From NCBI GenBank assembly GCA_964451785.1, contig CAYVJG010000052.1:1-15509 (forward strand): DNA of 15,509 nt, written 5' to 3'. This stretch comes from JAJYSO01 sp964451785. GTDB lineage: Bacteria; Bacteroidota; Bacteroidia; Flavobacteriales; Flavobacteriaceae. This document shows positions 1-7,348 of this stretch, one piece after another (positions within the stretch are counted from its first letter, which is position 1; the number at the start of each line of letters is the position of its first letter). Both the position numbers and the translations under genes were made by a program. The notes below the pieces were generated by a model, which worked only from the letters and a program-made list of their open reading frames with translations, did no database searches and was not told the origin of the DNA.

Positions 1-1
1 A

Positions 2-409
2 TATCAACTTGAAATGTGTTTTGATGATATGGAGTGGCAAGTTGAGCAAATTAATGCAGGTGATTTAGCCCATTCGTACCTTACTTATATCAGTATGGAC
101 TCTCTAAAATTAAAAAAAGCTCGTATGAGTCAACGCCAAAACAATCCTGATCTCATGCCAACTTTGACCTATGCCGATTCTCTTTATATAGAGTATTTAA
201 ATTTGGTAGATTTATTCCAAACTGATCAAACAAAATTAATCTTTGAGAATACGCGTGAGGTAAAGAGCCCTCAGGGAAAGTGGGCTTCCTTTGTCGTTTA
301 TAGTTACTTTATGGGAAGTAAGGTACAAAAATACGTTTTAGAATTATTAAAGGTTAAAGGACTTAGGTATATAACAATATTGGATATGAGTACTTTGCCC
401 AAATCCTAA
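2..409 (+). CDS. Unrecognised protein, 3' end only (partial at window edge)
   Basis: The reading frame is open to the left edge of the window: the codons before the first ATG (position 14) are Tyr-Gln-Leu-Glu with no stop. The gene therefore probably begins outside the window, and the Met at 14 need not be the start. About 135 residues are visible. They are soluble in character, with an acidic N-terminal part, a Lys/Arg/Gln-rich stretch around residues 33-45 from that Met, and a C-terminal part with beta-strand-like runs (SFVVYSYF, LRYITIL). There is no membrane segment or signal peptide in the visible part. I do not recognise the family. The gene ends at TAA 407-409, about 30 bases ahead of a strong terminator hairpin, which supports it as a real transcribed gene end. 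It converges on the GH97 gene. Confidence 0.6.
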   Translation, partial: YQLEMCFDDMEWQVEQINAGDLAHSYLTYISMDSLKLKKARMSQRQNNPDLMPTLTYADSLYIEYLNLVDLFQTDQTKLIFENTREVKSPQGKWASFVVYSYFMGSKVQKYVLELLKVKGLRYITILDMSTLPKS

Positions 410-432
410 GTATTTCTGTTCATCAAATTGCT

Positions 433-467
433 AAAAAAAAGGCTGTCTCTTATGAGGCAGCCTTTTT
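433..467. terminator. Bidirectional rho-independent terminator
   Basis: GGCTGTCTC (441-449) pairs with GAGGCAGCC (454-462) as a 9-bp stem with one G-U wobble and loop TTAT. It is flanked by an A-tract (433-440) and a T-tract (463-467), so it can terminate transcription from both sides. It lies between two convergent genes, the partial gene ending at 409 and the GH97 gene ending at 487. Confidence 0.85.
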
Positions 468-486
468 GATTTTTGACATGAAACGA

Positions 487-2586
487 TTATCTTACTTCAA
501 TTGCCACACCGCCACTGGCAGCTAGTGGGAGCTTGAGTACGGTTTTATGAGTCACCTGACGTGTGTAGATTTTATAATCGATAACAGCCTTTTTATAATC
601 TGCTTTTGGACCATCTTGATAAATCGTCGCTTGATAAGTTTTACCGGCTGGCAAAAAGCTGAAATCTATAGTGGCTGTACGCGGATTTTCATCGGTTATG
701 CCACCGATAAACCACTGTTGCTCACCTTTTGCCTTGCGCGCTATAGTGATATAATCTCCGGGTTCAGCTTCTAAAATGTAAGTAGCATCCCAGTTGATAG
801 CTACATCCTTTATAAATTGAAAGGCATCGTAATACTCAATATAGTTTTTTGGCAAATCGGCAGCCATTTGTAACGGACTATACATGGTGACATACAGCGC
901 AAGTTGCTTAACTAAAGTCGTACTGAGTTTAGCGTCATTCGAACCGTAAACAGATAAATCACCTTGAAAAATTCCGGGAGTATAATCCATTGGACCACCG
1001 ACAAGTCGCGTAAAAGGCAAAATAGTTGTGTGATCAGGATTATTGCCATTAAAAGCTTCAAATTCGGTGCCACGAGCCGACTCTTGCGCTATCCAATTGG
1101 GGTAGGTGCGGTGCAATCCGGTAGGACGAACTGCTTCGTGTGAATTGACCATAATATGATGTTTGGCGGCTTCTTTGACCACATGTAAATAATGATTGAC
1201 CATCCACTGGCTATCGTGATAAACACTGCGCGGAATAATGGGACCTACATAACCGGTTTTTACGGCGTGATAGCCGTGCTTATCCATAAAGTCAAAGGCA
1301 TCTTCGAGTTGGCGTTCGTAATCAATTACTGAACTGGTGGTTTCGTGGTGCATAATTAATTCTACTCCTTTTTGAGCTGCATAATCCTGTAGCTCATCCA
1401 CATCAAAATCAGGATAGGGCGTTGTAAAACTGTAGATGTGCGATTTCCCATACGCCCAATTGTCCTCCCAACCTTCATTCCAGCCTTCCACTAATACGGC
1501 ATCAAATCCTTCTTTTGCCGCAAAATTTATGTATGTTTTAACATGAGCCGTATTGGCACCGTGATGTCCATTGGGAGGCAGCGTGTCATAATCAGTTTTG
1601 CCGATGATGACATCTTTGACATCACTATACGCCCAAGTTGACCCGCCACCGGTGAAATATTCCCACCAAACACCAACGTATTTCATAGGTTTAATCCAAG
1701 AAGTATCCTCTAGTTTGCAGGGCTCGTTCAGATTTAAAATAAGTCGTGAGGCCAATATATCGCGCGCATCATCACTGACAATCACCGTGCGCCAAGGGGA
1801 GTGACTTTGTGTTTGTAAAAAAGCGAGTTCACCATTTTTATTAGGTGCTAATTGCGCAGAGAGTACAAAATTTTGACCGTCAACTTTCAAGTGCATGGCG
1901 GGAAAATTTACTAACGCCGCTTCGTGTATGTTGATATAAAGACCTTGATTTGTTTTTAACTGTAAAGGGGTTTGAACAGCTAAATCTTTTGAAGGCGCTT
2001 TGGCCGCTAAAGGTTCTTGACGTACCTGATCGATAAGCTGAGCAATTTCAGATAATTTACTGGTGGTAATCGGAAATTCGTTAGTGTCATAATCTGACGG
2101 AATCCAAAAAGCAGTGGCATCAGTGGCAAGATTAAATTCAGTCAATTCTTTATCGATTCTAAAATGACGCAAATGAGCTTGCTTAGGAAATTCATAACGA
2201 AACCCCAGTCCATCATTAAATAATCTAAATCGAATGTTTAACAGCCAGCCTGTTTCAGGATTTTTAAGCCGCACCAGCATTTCCTTATAGTGACTTCTAA
2301 TCGTGCTTTCTTGCCCTAATACCGGATGCCAGAGGGTATCTTTTTCTGCATATTGGATGTGTTGAACAGAAAACCCTTCTGAAAAAGGGCGTTGTGTGCT
2401 AATCTCAAAACCTAACCGACTGCTTTTTAAAACAGGAAGCGATTTGTAAGTCAATTGATAAAAGGCTTTTCCATTCTGATTGAGCGTAAATTCTAGTTCA
2501 AAATTACCATCAGGAGACTGTAAGTTTTGACTATAAGAAGAGGGAATGCTTAAAAGACAAAGCAGTAGTAAAAGGAATTTATACAT
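487..2586 (-). CDS. GH97 family alpha-glucosidase, inverting (SusB-like), secreted
   Basis: This is a glycoside hydrolase family 97 enzyme predicted to release glucose from alpha-glucosides, probably in the periplasm. The protein has 699 residues. Residues 1-19 form a Sec signal peptide (Leu-rich core, cleavage near SYS|Q), with no lipobox. An N-terminal beta-sandwich (about 22-280) precedes a (beta/alpha)8 barrel (about 300-590) and a C-terminal beta domain. Glu415 (MHHE), Glu484 (SHEAV), Glu502 (AQES) and Glu508 (GTEFE) have exactly the mutual spacing of Glu439, Glu508, Glu526 and Glu532 of Bacteroides thetaiotaomicron SusB. Those are the base, calcium-ligand and acid residues of the inverting subgroup; Glu170 may be the fifth equivalent (SusB Glu194). 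I chose the Met at 2586 because it starts the signal peptide. The frame stays open up to 2790, but that would overlap the divergent GNAT gene. No SusC/SusD pair is adjacent, so this is an orphan GH97, and its substrate (starch-type or another alpha-glucoside) is not shown by context. Confidence 0.93.
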   Translation of the reverse strand: MYKFLLLLLCLLSIPSSYSQNLQSPDGNFELEFTLNQNGKAFYQLTYKSLPVLKSSRLGFEISTQRPFSEGFSVQHIQYAEKDTLWHPVLGQESTIRSHYKEMLVRLKNPETGWLLNIRFRLFNDGLGFRYEFPKQAHLRHFRIDKELTEFNLATDATAFWIPSDYDTNEFPITTSKLSEIAQLIDQVRQEPLAAKAPSKDLAVQTPLQLKTNQGLYINIHEAALVNFPAMHLKVDGQNFVLSAQLAPNKNGELAFLQTQSHSPWRTVIVSDDARDILASRLILNLNEPCKLEDTSWIKPMKYVGVWWEYFTGGGSTWAYSDVKDVIIGKTDYDTLPPNGHHGANTAHVKTYINFAAKEGFDAVLVEGWNEGWEDNWAYGKSHIYSFTTPYPDFDVDELQDYAAQKGVELIMHHETTSSVIDYERQLEDAFDFMDKHGYHAVKTGYVGPIIPRSVYHDSQWMVNHYLHVVKEAAKHHIMVNSHEAVRPTGLHRTYPNWIAQESARGTEFEAFNGNNPDHTTILPFTRLVGGPMDYTPGIFQGDLSVYGSNDAKLSTTLVKQLALYVTMYSPLQMAADLPKNYIEYYDAFQFIKDVAINWDATYILEAEPGDYITIARKAKGEQQWFIGGITDENPRTATIDFSFLPAGKTYQATIYQDGPKADYKKAVIDYKIYTRQVTHKTVLKLPLAASGGVAIEVR

Positions 2587-2713
2587 ATTGATGAATTTAA
2601 GGGACAATATAATGCATTGTGATGTTTTAAGGATAGTGAGTTTGATTTTGTTGAGGTGTTTAGCTTGCAAAATGCTAATAGAATAGGTATTATTGTAGAC
2701 GAAATTTTTTATT

Positions 2714-3271
2714 ATGCCAATCAGAAAAGCTACTCCCGCCGATGCCAAGGCTATAGCCAAGTGTTTATACCTAGCAATGGACGACATCATACACGTTTTT
2801 ATTCAAGACAATAATGCGGACAAAGCTTTGTCTTTTTTAGAGGATATGGCGACTAAGCCAAACAATCAGTATTCACATGATTGCTGTTGGGTATTTGAAA
2901 ATGAAGATGGCGTAGTAGGGGCGACCAATGTATATCTAGGAGATGATTTAGCAGCATTGCGCCAGCCTGTAAAAACGGCGATTAAAGCACAATTTGGACA
3001 TGATTTTTATGCTGAAGATGAAACAAAGCCAGGTGAAATCTATATTGATTGTATTGGCGTTTTGCCTTCGCAACAAGGACGAGGCATAGGGTCTAAAATC
3101 TTACGCTTTTTAATTGATAAATATGGGTCTACTCCTGATAAACACTTGTCGCTTTTGGTGGATAATCTCAATCCTAAGGCTAAAAAACTTTATCAACGTT
3201 TGGGCTTTGAAGTCGTAGAACGCTGTCAACTAGCCGGCGAACAAATGGAACGCATGTATTGGAAAAAATAA
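2714..3271 (+). CDS. GNAT family N-acetyltransferase
   Basis: This 185-residue protein is a predicted cytoplasmic acetyl-CoA-dependent N-acyltransferase. The GNAT acetyl-CoA-binding motif A is clear: a beta strand (residues 109-117) followed by QQGRGIG (120-126) and a helix. Motif B follows with LLVDNLNPKAKKLYQRLGF (147-165), containing the usual Asn, Ala and Tyr and ending in the Gly-Phe turn. The N-terminus begins directly with the family's first strand (IRKATPADA), which supports the ATG at 2714. The gene is divergent from GH97 with 127 bases between starts, and convergent with a small membrane-protein gene 21 bases beyond its stop. The acceptor substrate cannot be told from the sequence; amino acids, antibiotics, peptides and protein N-termini are all possible in this family. 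Confidence 0.9.
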   Translation: MPIRKATPADAKAIAKCLYLAMDDIIHVFIQDNNADKALSFLEDMATKPNNQYSHDCCWVFENEDGVVGATNVYLGDDLAALRQPVKTAIKAQFGHDFYAEDETKPGEIYIDCIGVLPSQQGRGIGSKILRFLIDKYGSTPDKHLSLLVDNLNPKAKKLYQRLGFEVVERCQLAGEQMERMYWKK

Positions 3272-3292
3272 GCAGTTGTTAATCAGCAGTAG

Positions 3293-3616
3293 CTAATCTT
3301 GAAAAGCAGCTAAGCCCTGTTTTTTATACGTCGTATAAATGTTGTAAATTACGTATAAGGCTATTATGATTATGGTCGTTTTACCAGTATAATGAAAGCT
3401 TTCGGAAAAGCTATAAATCCCCATAAAATACAATCCTCCAAAAACTACAGCACAACCACATAAAATACTTATCCATAAGTAGCGACGCACTTTCAGGCAG
3501 TGTCTAATAAAGTTAGCCCAAGGCGAATTTCGACGCCGCACAACAATATAGAGGATGATAATTCCTAAATAGAAAAACATTGATAAATCAGTGATGAGTT
3601 CGCCTAAAAAGTGCAT
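3293..3616 (-). CDS. Small three-helix membrane protein, unknown function
   Basis: This 107-residue protein has three predicted membrane helices (about residues 8-26, 46-69 and 79-96). A strongly basic loop (VRRRN...RHCLKVRR, 26-45) lies between helices 1 and 2. By the positive-inside rule that loop is cytoplasmic, which would put the N-terminus outside. The C-terminal tail (TYKKQGLAAFQD) is short. I do not recognise the family. The gene converges on the GNAT gene (21 bases between stops) and diverges from the S9 peptidase gene (109 bases between starts). Its membrane pattern and non-overlapping position support it as real; no function is inferred. Confidence 0.7.
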   Translation of the reverse strand: MHFLGELITDLSMFFYLGIIILYIVVRRRNSPWANFIRHCLKVRRYLWISILCGCAVVFGGLYFMGIYSFSESFHYTGKTTIIIIALYVIYNIYTTYKKQGLAAFQD

Positions 3617-3725
3617 AATTGGTTTGAAGATTATTCTGTAAAAATAATATTTTAAAGGATAATTATCATATTTGCCGACATATTTTTTATAAGTTTAGCG
3701 TCGAATAATTTAAACGTTACAGATA

Positions 3726-6083
3726 ATGAAAAAATGGATTTTATTCCTCTGTCTTTTTCCAACCTATTTATGGAGTCAAACTTCGCCTTTAACGGTCGAG
3801 AAAATCATGCAAGATCCACAGTGGATTGGATCATCTCCTTCACAAGTATTTTGGAGCCCCAACAGTGAAAAAATCTATTTTGCCTGGAATCCTGAGCAAG
3901 CTGAAACCGAAAGTTTATACGTGTATAAACGCGGAAAAACTCCACAAAAATTAAGTTTAGAAGAGGCTAGTTTAGCCAAAGCTATTCAACGAGGAGCGTG
4001 GAATAAAGCCCATACACAAAAAGTATTTCAATACCAACACAGTTTAAAAGTGCTAGATGTGCGTTCAGGTAAAATACAAACCCTACGTACAGCAGGAAAA
4101 TCTTTGCGTCAGCTGCAATTTGGATTAAATGATCGCGCTATTGTGTATCGCCAAGGCAATAATTTGTATGCGCTTTATCTATCTAATGGAAAATTAGAAC
4201 AATTAACCAATTTTAAAACGGGAAAAGCTTCTCAGAAAAAAGAATTGACCGCTCAAGAGGAGTTTTTGAAGCAAGATGCACTAAAAAATTCACAGGTTTT
4301 ATCTGAACGCGCTGCAGATAACGCACGAAAAGAGAAAAAGATCAAGCAACTTCAGCATTGGTTGACCCCAATTCACATAGGCTCAAAACGATTGAGCACT
4401 TTACAACTCAGTCCTGATGGAAATTATGTGTTTTATCAATTGACCAAATCTCCTAAAGACAAGCATACTGATGTCCCTAATTATGCCACTGAATCAGGGT
4501 ATACTAAAGATTTGCACGCTCGCCCTGTGGTAGGCACTCCTCAACCTGAATTTGAGGCGTTCATTTACAGCCGCCAAGCTGATACAACCTATGTCATCTC
4601 AACAGAACAGATTCCGAGAATTCGCGACATTCCTGAATTCATGAAACATTATCCTAAAAAACTGAAGGCACTTCAGGCAGATCCAGCTTTGCGTGAAGTC
4701 CATTTTTCTTCTCCCTTTTGGAATCCTGCCGGCACAAAAGCTATTGTCGAAATTAAAGCCTTAGATCATAAAGACCGCTGGCTAATGGCACTTGATTTCA
4801 AAACCGGTAAACTCAGTCTTTTAGATCGTCAGCAGGATGAGGCTTGGATTGCCGGCCCCGGAATAGGTTATACCTATTCATCAGGAAATGTTGGCTGGAT
4901 TGACGATAGTCATATCTATTTTCAATCAGAAAAAACAGGCTATTCGCAGTTGTACAGTTTGAATGTCAATACTGCAGAAAGCGAGGCCTTAACTTCTGGA
5001 AATTACGAAGTACAAACAGCTCAACTAGCGCCAGACCACCAATCATTTTATTTGACAGCTAACAAACTAGCGCCAAGTGAAAAGCAGTTTTACCATTTAG
5101 ATATCGCTTCAAAAAAAATGATACAAATTACAGAAAAATCTGGTGGACATCGCGTGACACTTTCACCTGATACTAAATATATTGCTGATTTGTATTCCAC
5201 CAGTAACCAGCCGTGGGAACTGTATTGGCAGCGGGCTAAATCTGGAGCTACCCCTCACCAAATTACCGATAAAGCAACAAGCGAAGCTTTTGATGCTTAT
5301 GATTGGCGTAAACCAGAAATTTTTACATTTACCAATCGCGATGGGCAGCAAGTCTACGCTGAGGTTTACCGCCCTAAGCAACAAGCTGAATCTAAACCGG
5401 GAGTGATTTTTGTACATGGTGCCGGCTACTTGCAAGATGTCAAAAATTGGTGGAGTGATGCCTATTTTAGAGAACATATGTTCATGAATTTGCTTGCCGA
5501 CAAGGGTTACACTGTAATGAACATTGACTATCGTGGCAGTGCTGGTTATGGGCGCGATTGGCGTACGGCTATTTATCGCCATATGGGCGGCAATGATTTA
5601 GAAGATATTGTTGATGGAGCTCACTATATGGTTGAAAATTTTGATGTAAATCCGGATAATTTAGGACTGTGGGGTGGCTCATACGGCGGATTTATGACGC
5701 TATCGGCTTTGTTTAAAACAGATGTGTTTGCTTGTGGCGCTGCCTTGCGTTCGGTAACTGATTGGGCACATTACAATCACGGCTATACTTCTGATATTCT
5801 CAACTTACCGCAAAATGACCCCGAAGCTTATCACCGTAGCTCACCGATTAATTTTGCTAAAGGATTAAACCCTGATGAAGCACTGCTAATGTGCCACGGA
5901 ATGGTTGATACGAACGTACATTTTCAAGATGTTGTACGTTTGAGTCAAAAGTTGATTGAATTAGGAAAGGACAATTGGGAACTCGCCGTTTATCCGGTAG
6001 AAAGTCATGGATTTGTAGAACCCAGTAGTTGGACAGATGAGTATAAACGCATTTTAAAATTGTTTGAAATGCATTTAAAATAG
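3726..6083 (+). CDS. Secreted S9 family (prolyl oligopeptidase/DPP-type) serine peptidase
   Basis: This is a predicted periplasmic or exported serine peptidase of 785 residues, cleaving short peptides, possibly after Pro or Ala. Residues 1-18 form a signal peptide (MKKWILFLCLF..., cleavage near LWS|Q). A long beta-propeller region (about 25-520) shows WD40/TolB-like repeats such as LSPDGNYVFY and LSPDTKYIADLY. The alpha/beta-hydrolase domain (about 535-785) carries the full triad: Ser652 in GGSYGG, Asp728 in GMVDTN and His761 in ESHGF. HGAGY (564-568) supplies the oxyanion region, and DYRGSAGYGRDW is typical of S9. A helical, charged segment at about 170-210 (QEEFLKQDAL...) interrupts the propeller. 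Whether its Glu178-Glu179 plays the role of the DPP-IV double Glu is not shown. The gene stands alone; a likely role is peptide scavenging. The exact specificity (DPP-IV, DPP5 or acylaminoacyl type) is uncertain. Confidence 0.93.
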   Translation: MKKWILFLCLFPTYLWSQTSPLTVEKIMQDPQWIGSSPSQVFWSPNSEKIYFAWNPEQAETESLYVYKRGKTPQKLSLEEASLAKAIQRGAWNKAHTQKVFQYQHSLKVLDVRSGKIQTLRTAGKSLRQLQFGLNDRAIVYRQGNNLYALYLSNGKLEQLTNFKTGKASQKKELTAQEEFLKQDALKNSQVLSERAADNARKEKKIKQLQHWLTPIHIGSKRLSTLQLSPDGNYVFYQLTKSPKDKHTDVPNYATESGYTKDLHARPVVGTPQPEFEAFIYSRQADTTYVISTEQIPRIRDIPEFMKHYPKKLKALQADPALREVHFSSPFWNPAGTKAIVEIKALDHKDRWLMALDFKTGKLSLLDRQQDEAWIAGPGIGYTYSSGNVGWIDDSHIYFQSEKTGYSQLYSLNVNTAESEALTSGNYEVQTAQLAPDHQSFYLTANKLAPSEKQFYHLDIASKKMIQITEKSGGHRVTLSPDTKYIADLYSTSNQPWELYWQRAKSGATPHQITDKATSEAFDAYDWRKPEIFTFTNRDGQQVYAEVYRPKQQAESKPGVIFVHGAGYLQDVKNWWSDAYFREHMFMNLLADKGYTVMNIDYRGSAGYGRDWRTAIYRHMGGNDLEDIVDGAHYMVENFDVNPDNLGLWGGSYGGFMTLSALFKTDVFACGAALRSVTDWAHYNHGYTSDILNLPQNDPEAYHRSSPINFAKGLNPDEALLMCHGMVDTNVHFQDVVRLSQKLIELGKDNWELAVYPVESHGFVEPSSWTDEYKRILKLFEMHLK

Positions 6084-6448
6084 TCACCGATTACGGTGTA
6101 ATATACGGCGCGTAGAGTCTTTAGGTTTTGCGTGCTTTTTTATACGCTTAACTCAAATAATCACTGTGCGTTTTACATACTTTTTGGGATACTACCACAG
6201 TATCTTGAGTTAGTTACTCAAGTATCCAGCCTGAACAAAACAACATATTCTGCTGGATCTATCTTAAGCAAAGGTGGAGAAAAGAAAGGCGATGTTGTGA
6301 GCCGTATCACTTCAGTAATTTGACAGTGAAAACGGTTGTGTTTTTTGAAGTTATGAAAATTTGGATGCAGCTTTATTTTTAATAAGATATGTAGTTTATA
6401 AAATAGGTTGTGCAATATTTTTATAAAGATCCGCGAGGCATAATAAGG
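6084..6448. other. 365-base stretch with no convincing gene
   Basis: This gap lies between the S9 peptidase stop and the repressor stop. Short open frames occur on both strands (6132-6323 plus, 6218-6415 minus) but neither has a recognisable product. Notable contents are a 5-bp GC-rich hairpin right after the peptidase stop (CACCG 6085-6089, CGGTG 6094-6098) without a T-tract, the paired inverted repeats described separately at 6187-6227, and a stretch at about 6250-6322 whose plus-strand translation looks protein-like up to a TGA at 6321-6323. No clean terminator for either flanking gene is visible. Confidence 0.5.
6187..6227. repeat. Two adjacent inverted repeats with alternative pairing
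   Basis: GATACT (6188-6193) pairs with AGTATC (6199-6204) around a 5-base loop. CTTGAGT (6204-6210) pairs with ACTCAAG (6216-6222) around TAGTT. GGATACT (6187-6193) can instead pair over its full seven bases with AGTATCC (6221-6227), closing a larger structure around the second hairpin region. The first arm therefore has two competing partners. No T-tract follows on either strand, so it is not a standard terminator. Function is unknown. Confidence 0.55.
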
Positions 6449-7228
6449 TCACTGAATTTGATCTGTATCTCTTCTAAAACTATTGAGTTGCAGCTTTAGC
6501 GCTTCCATTGATTCTTTGAGTTCACGTAACAAATGATTTTCTGAATTGGCATCGAGTGAAAAAGTCAGTTTACTATTGACTTGCCACAGCTCTTGAATAG
6601 CAGCAATGTCGAGCTCATAAGGAGCGTATTCCGGATTGATAGAAACCAATTGTAATTTGCTGATATCGGGTAGGCGATAGAGCTTTTTAACTAAAACAGA
6701 ATCCTGTGTCACGATTACATAAACCTTACCTTCATTGATGTAGCTGGTATTATCAACGGCTTTTCCTAATACCCATTCACCAGCAAATAAATTAGGTTCC
6801 ATACTGTTGCCTTCTACCTGAAAACCGCGATAAGTGGCGTTTTTGTATTCGGGCAAAGGCAGGTTAAAAGCCGGAAGCTTAGCATGCCAGCCTGTGTCGT
6901 GTATGTTTTGAGGATAACCCGCCGCGGCACGTTGATTGACGAGTAGCATATTGTCATTGCCTTCAGCATCAACAGAAACTACTTTTGGCATGACATAACC
7001 CTGAGTGAGACTTAAATATTTCTGTGGACTATAACCATAAATCCACAGTGGATTAACTTTAAATTGACGCAGTAATTCAGCAATAACTAATCCTGACAAT
7101 TTGGTCTTGCCGCGTTCAATGTCTGCAGTTGTGTTATTGATGCCTAATTTTTCCGCAAATTCGACTTGCGTAAAGTGGTGCTCTTCACGTATCGCCTTAA
7201 ATCGTTTGATTGCTAGTTCTTGTTCCAT
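6449..7228 (-). CDS. XRE-type HTH / S24 peptidase (LexA- or CI-like) transcriptional repressor
   Basis: This 259-residue protein is a predicted DNA-binding repressor with a LexA-like C-terminal domain. Residues 7-63 form a Cro/CI helix-turn-helix (FTQVEFAEKLGINNTTADIE). Residues about 98-215 form the S24 domain. The catalytic Ser is Ser142 in EGNSMEP, the general-base Lys is Lys181 (or Lys182) in VLVKKLYR, and an Ala103-Gly104 bond in RAAAGYP resembles the self-cleavage site. The Ser-Lys spacing of 39 is close to that of LexA (37). The tail at 225-250 (NSENHLLRELKESMEALKLQL) looks like a short coiled coil. The first Met at 7228 begins right before the HTH, and no later Met occurs near the start. 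A perfect -7 element ends 5 bases upstream, so the message is probably leaderless. Two palindromes upstream suggest autoregulation. It is probably not SOS LexA itself; the family is common in Bacteroidota and often controls phage or stress genes. Confidence 0.9.
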   Translation of the reverse strand: MEQELAIKRFKAIREEHHFTQVEFAEKLGINNTTADIERGKTKLSGLVIAELLRQFKVNPLWIYGYSPQKYLSLTQGYVMPKVVSVDAEGNDNMLLVNQRAAAGYPQNIHDTGWHAKLPAFNLPLPEYKNATYRGFQVEGNSMEPNLFAGEWVLGKAVDNTSYINEGKVYVIVTQDSVLVKKLYRLPDISKLQLVSINPEYAPYELDIAAIQELWQVNSKLTFSLDANSENHLLRELKESMEALKLQLNSFRRDTDQIQ

Positions 7229-7232
7229 ACTC

Positions 7233-7240
7233 CAAATATA
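7233..7240 (-). promoter_or_regulatory. -7 promoter element of the XRE/S24 repressor gene
   Basis: Read on the minus strand this is TATATTTG, an exact match to the Bacteroidota -7 consensus TAnnTTTG. Transcription should begin about 4-8 bases beyond the final G, that is at or next to the A of the ATG at 7228, giving a leaderless transcript. No clear -33 TTG is seen at the expected distance; that region is occupied by the first palindrome. Confidence 0.6.
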
Positions 7241-7251
7241 AACTATTTATT

Positions 7252-7281
7252 GGAATTATTCCGAATATTTGGAATAATTCC
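7252..7281. promoter_or_regulatory. Two GGAAT-N-ATTCC operators, probable repressor autoregulation
   Basis: Two palindromes, GGAATTATTCC (7252-7262) and GGAATAATTCC (7271-7281), have centres 19 bp apart and are exact reverse complements of each other. A further inverted pair, TCCAAATAT (7231-7239) and ATATTTGGA (7265-7273), links the second site with the -7 element. The block sits about 24-53 bases upstream of the repressor start codon, over its -33 region, as expected for repression of its own promoter. Assignment to the adjacent XRE/S24 protein is inferred from position. Confidence 0.7.
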
Positions 7282-7292
7282 TTTAGTGTTGT

Positions 7293-7326
7293 AAAAAATA
7301 AGCCGAATCTATCGTAGATTCGGCTT
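7293..7326 (-). terminator. Rho-independent terminator of the prpBCD operon
   Basis: AAGCCGAATCTA (7300-7311) and TAGATTCGGCTT (7315-7326) form a perfect 12-bp stem with a 3-base loop. Read on the minus strand it is followed by ATTTTTT (7299-7293). It lies 22 bases beyond the prpD stop and separates the operon from the repressor gene on the same strand. Confidence 0.92.
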
Positions 7327-7348
7327 GTTGTGTTACTAAATTGAGAGA

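Noticed and set aside
2641..2668. Possible GNAT promoter (TTTG at 2641-2644, TAGCTTGC at 2661-2668)
   Set aside because: The -7 element misses the consensus and the spacing of 16 is below the usual range.
2587..2790. In-frame upstream extension of the GH97 gene
   Set aside because: It would bury the clear signal peptide behind 68 residues and overlap the divergent GNAT gene; the Met at 2586 is the natural start.
3667..3696. Possible S9 peptidase -7 elements (CATATTTG 3667-3674, TAAGTTTA 3689-3696)
   Set aside because: Each has one mismatch to TAnnTTTG and neither has a TTG at the right distance; not strong enough to call.
5163..5582. 139-residue open frame on the minus strand inside the S9 peptidase gene
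   Set aside because: It lies opposite the catalytic domain of a well-supported gene and its product shows no recognisable motif.
6085..6098. Hairpin CACCG-ATTA-CGGTG just after the S9 peptidase stop as a terminator
   Set aside because: The stem is only 5 bp and no T-tract follows directly.
6132..6415. Two short overlapping frames (6132-6323 plus, 6218-6415 minus)
   Set aside because: No start signals, no recognisable domains, and they overlap each other on opposite strands; only the C-terminal stretch of the plus frame is noted as a curiosity.
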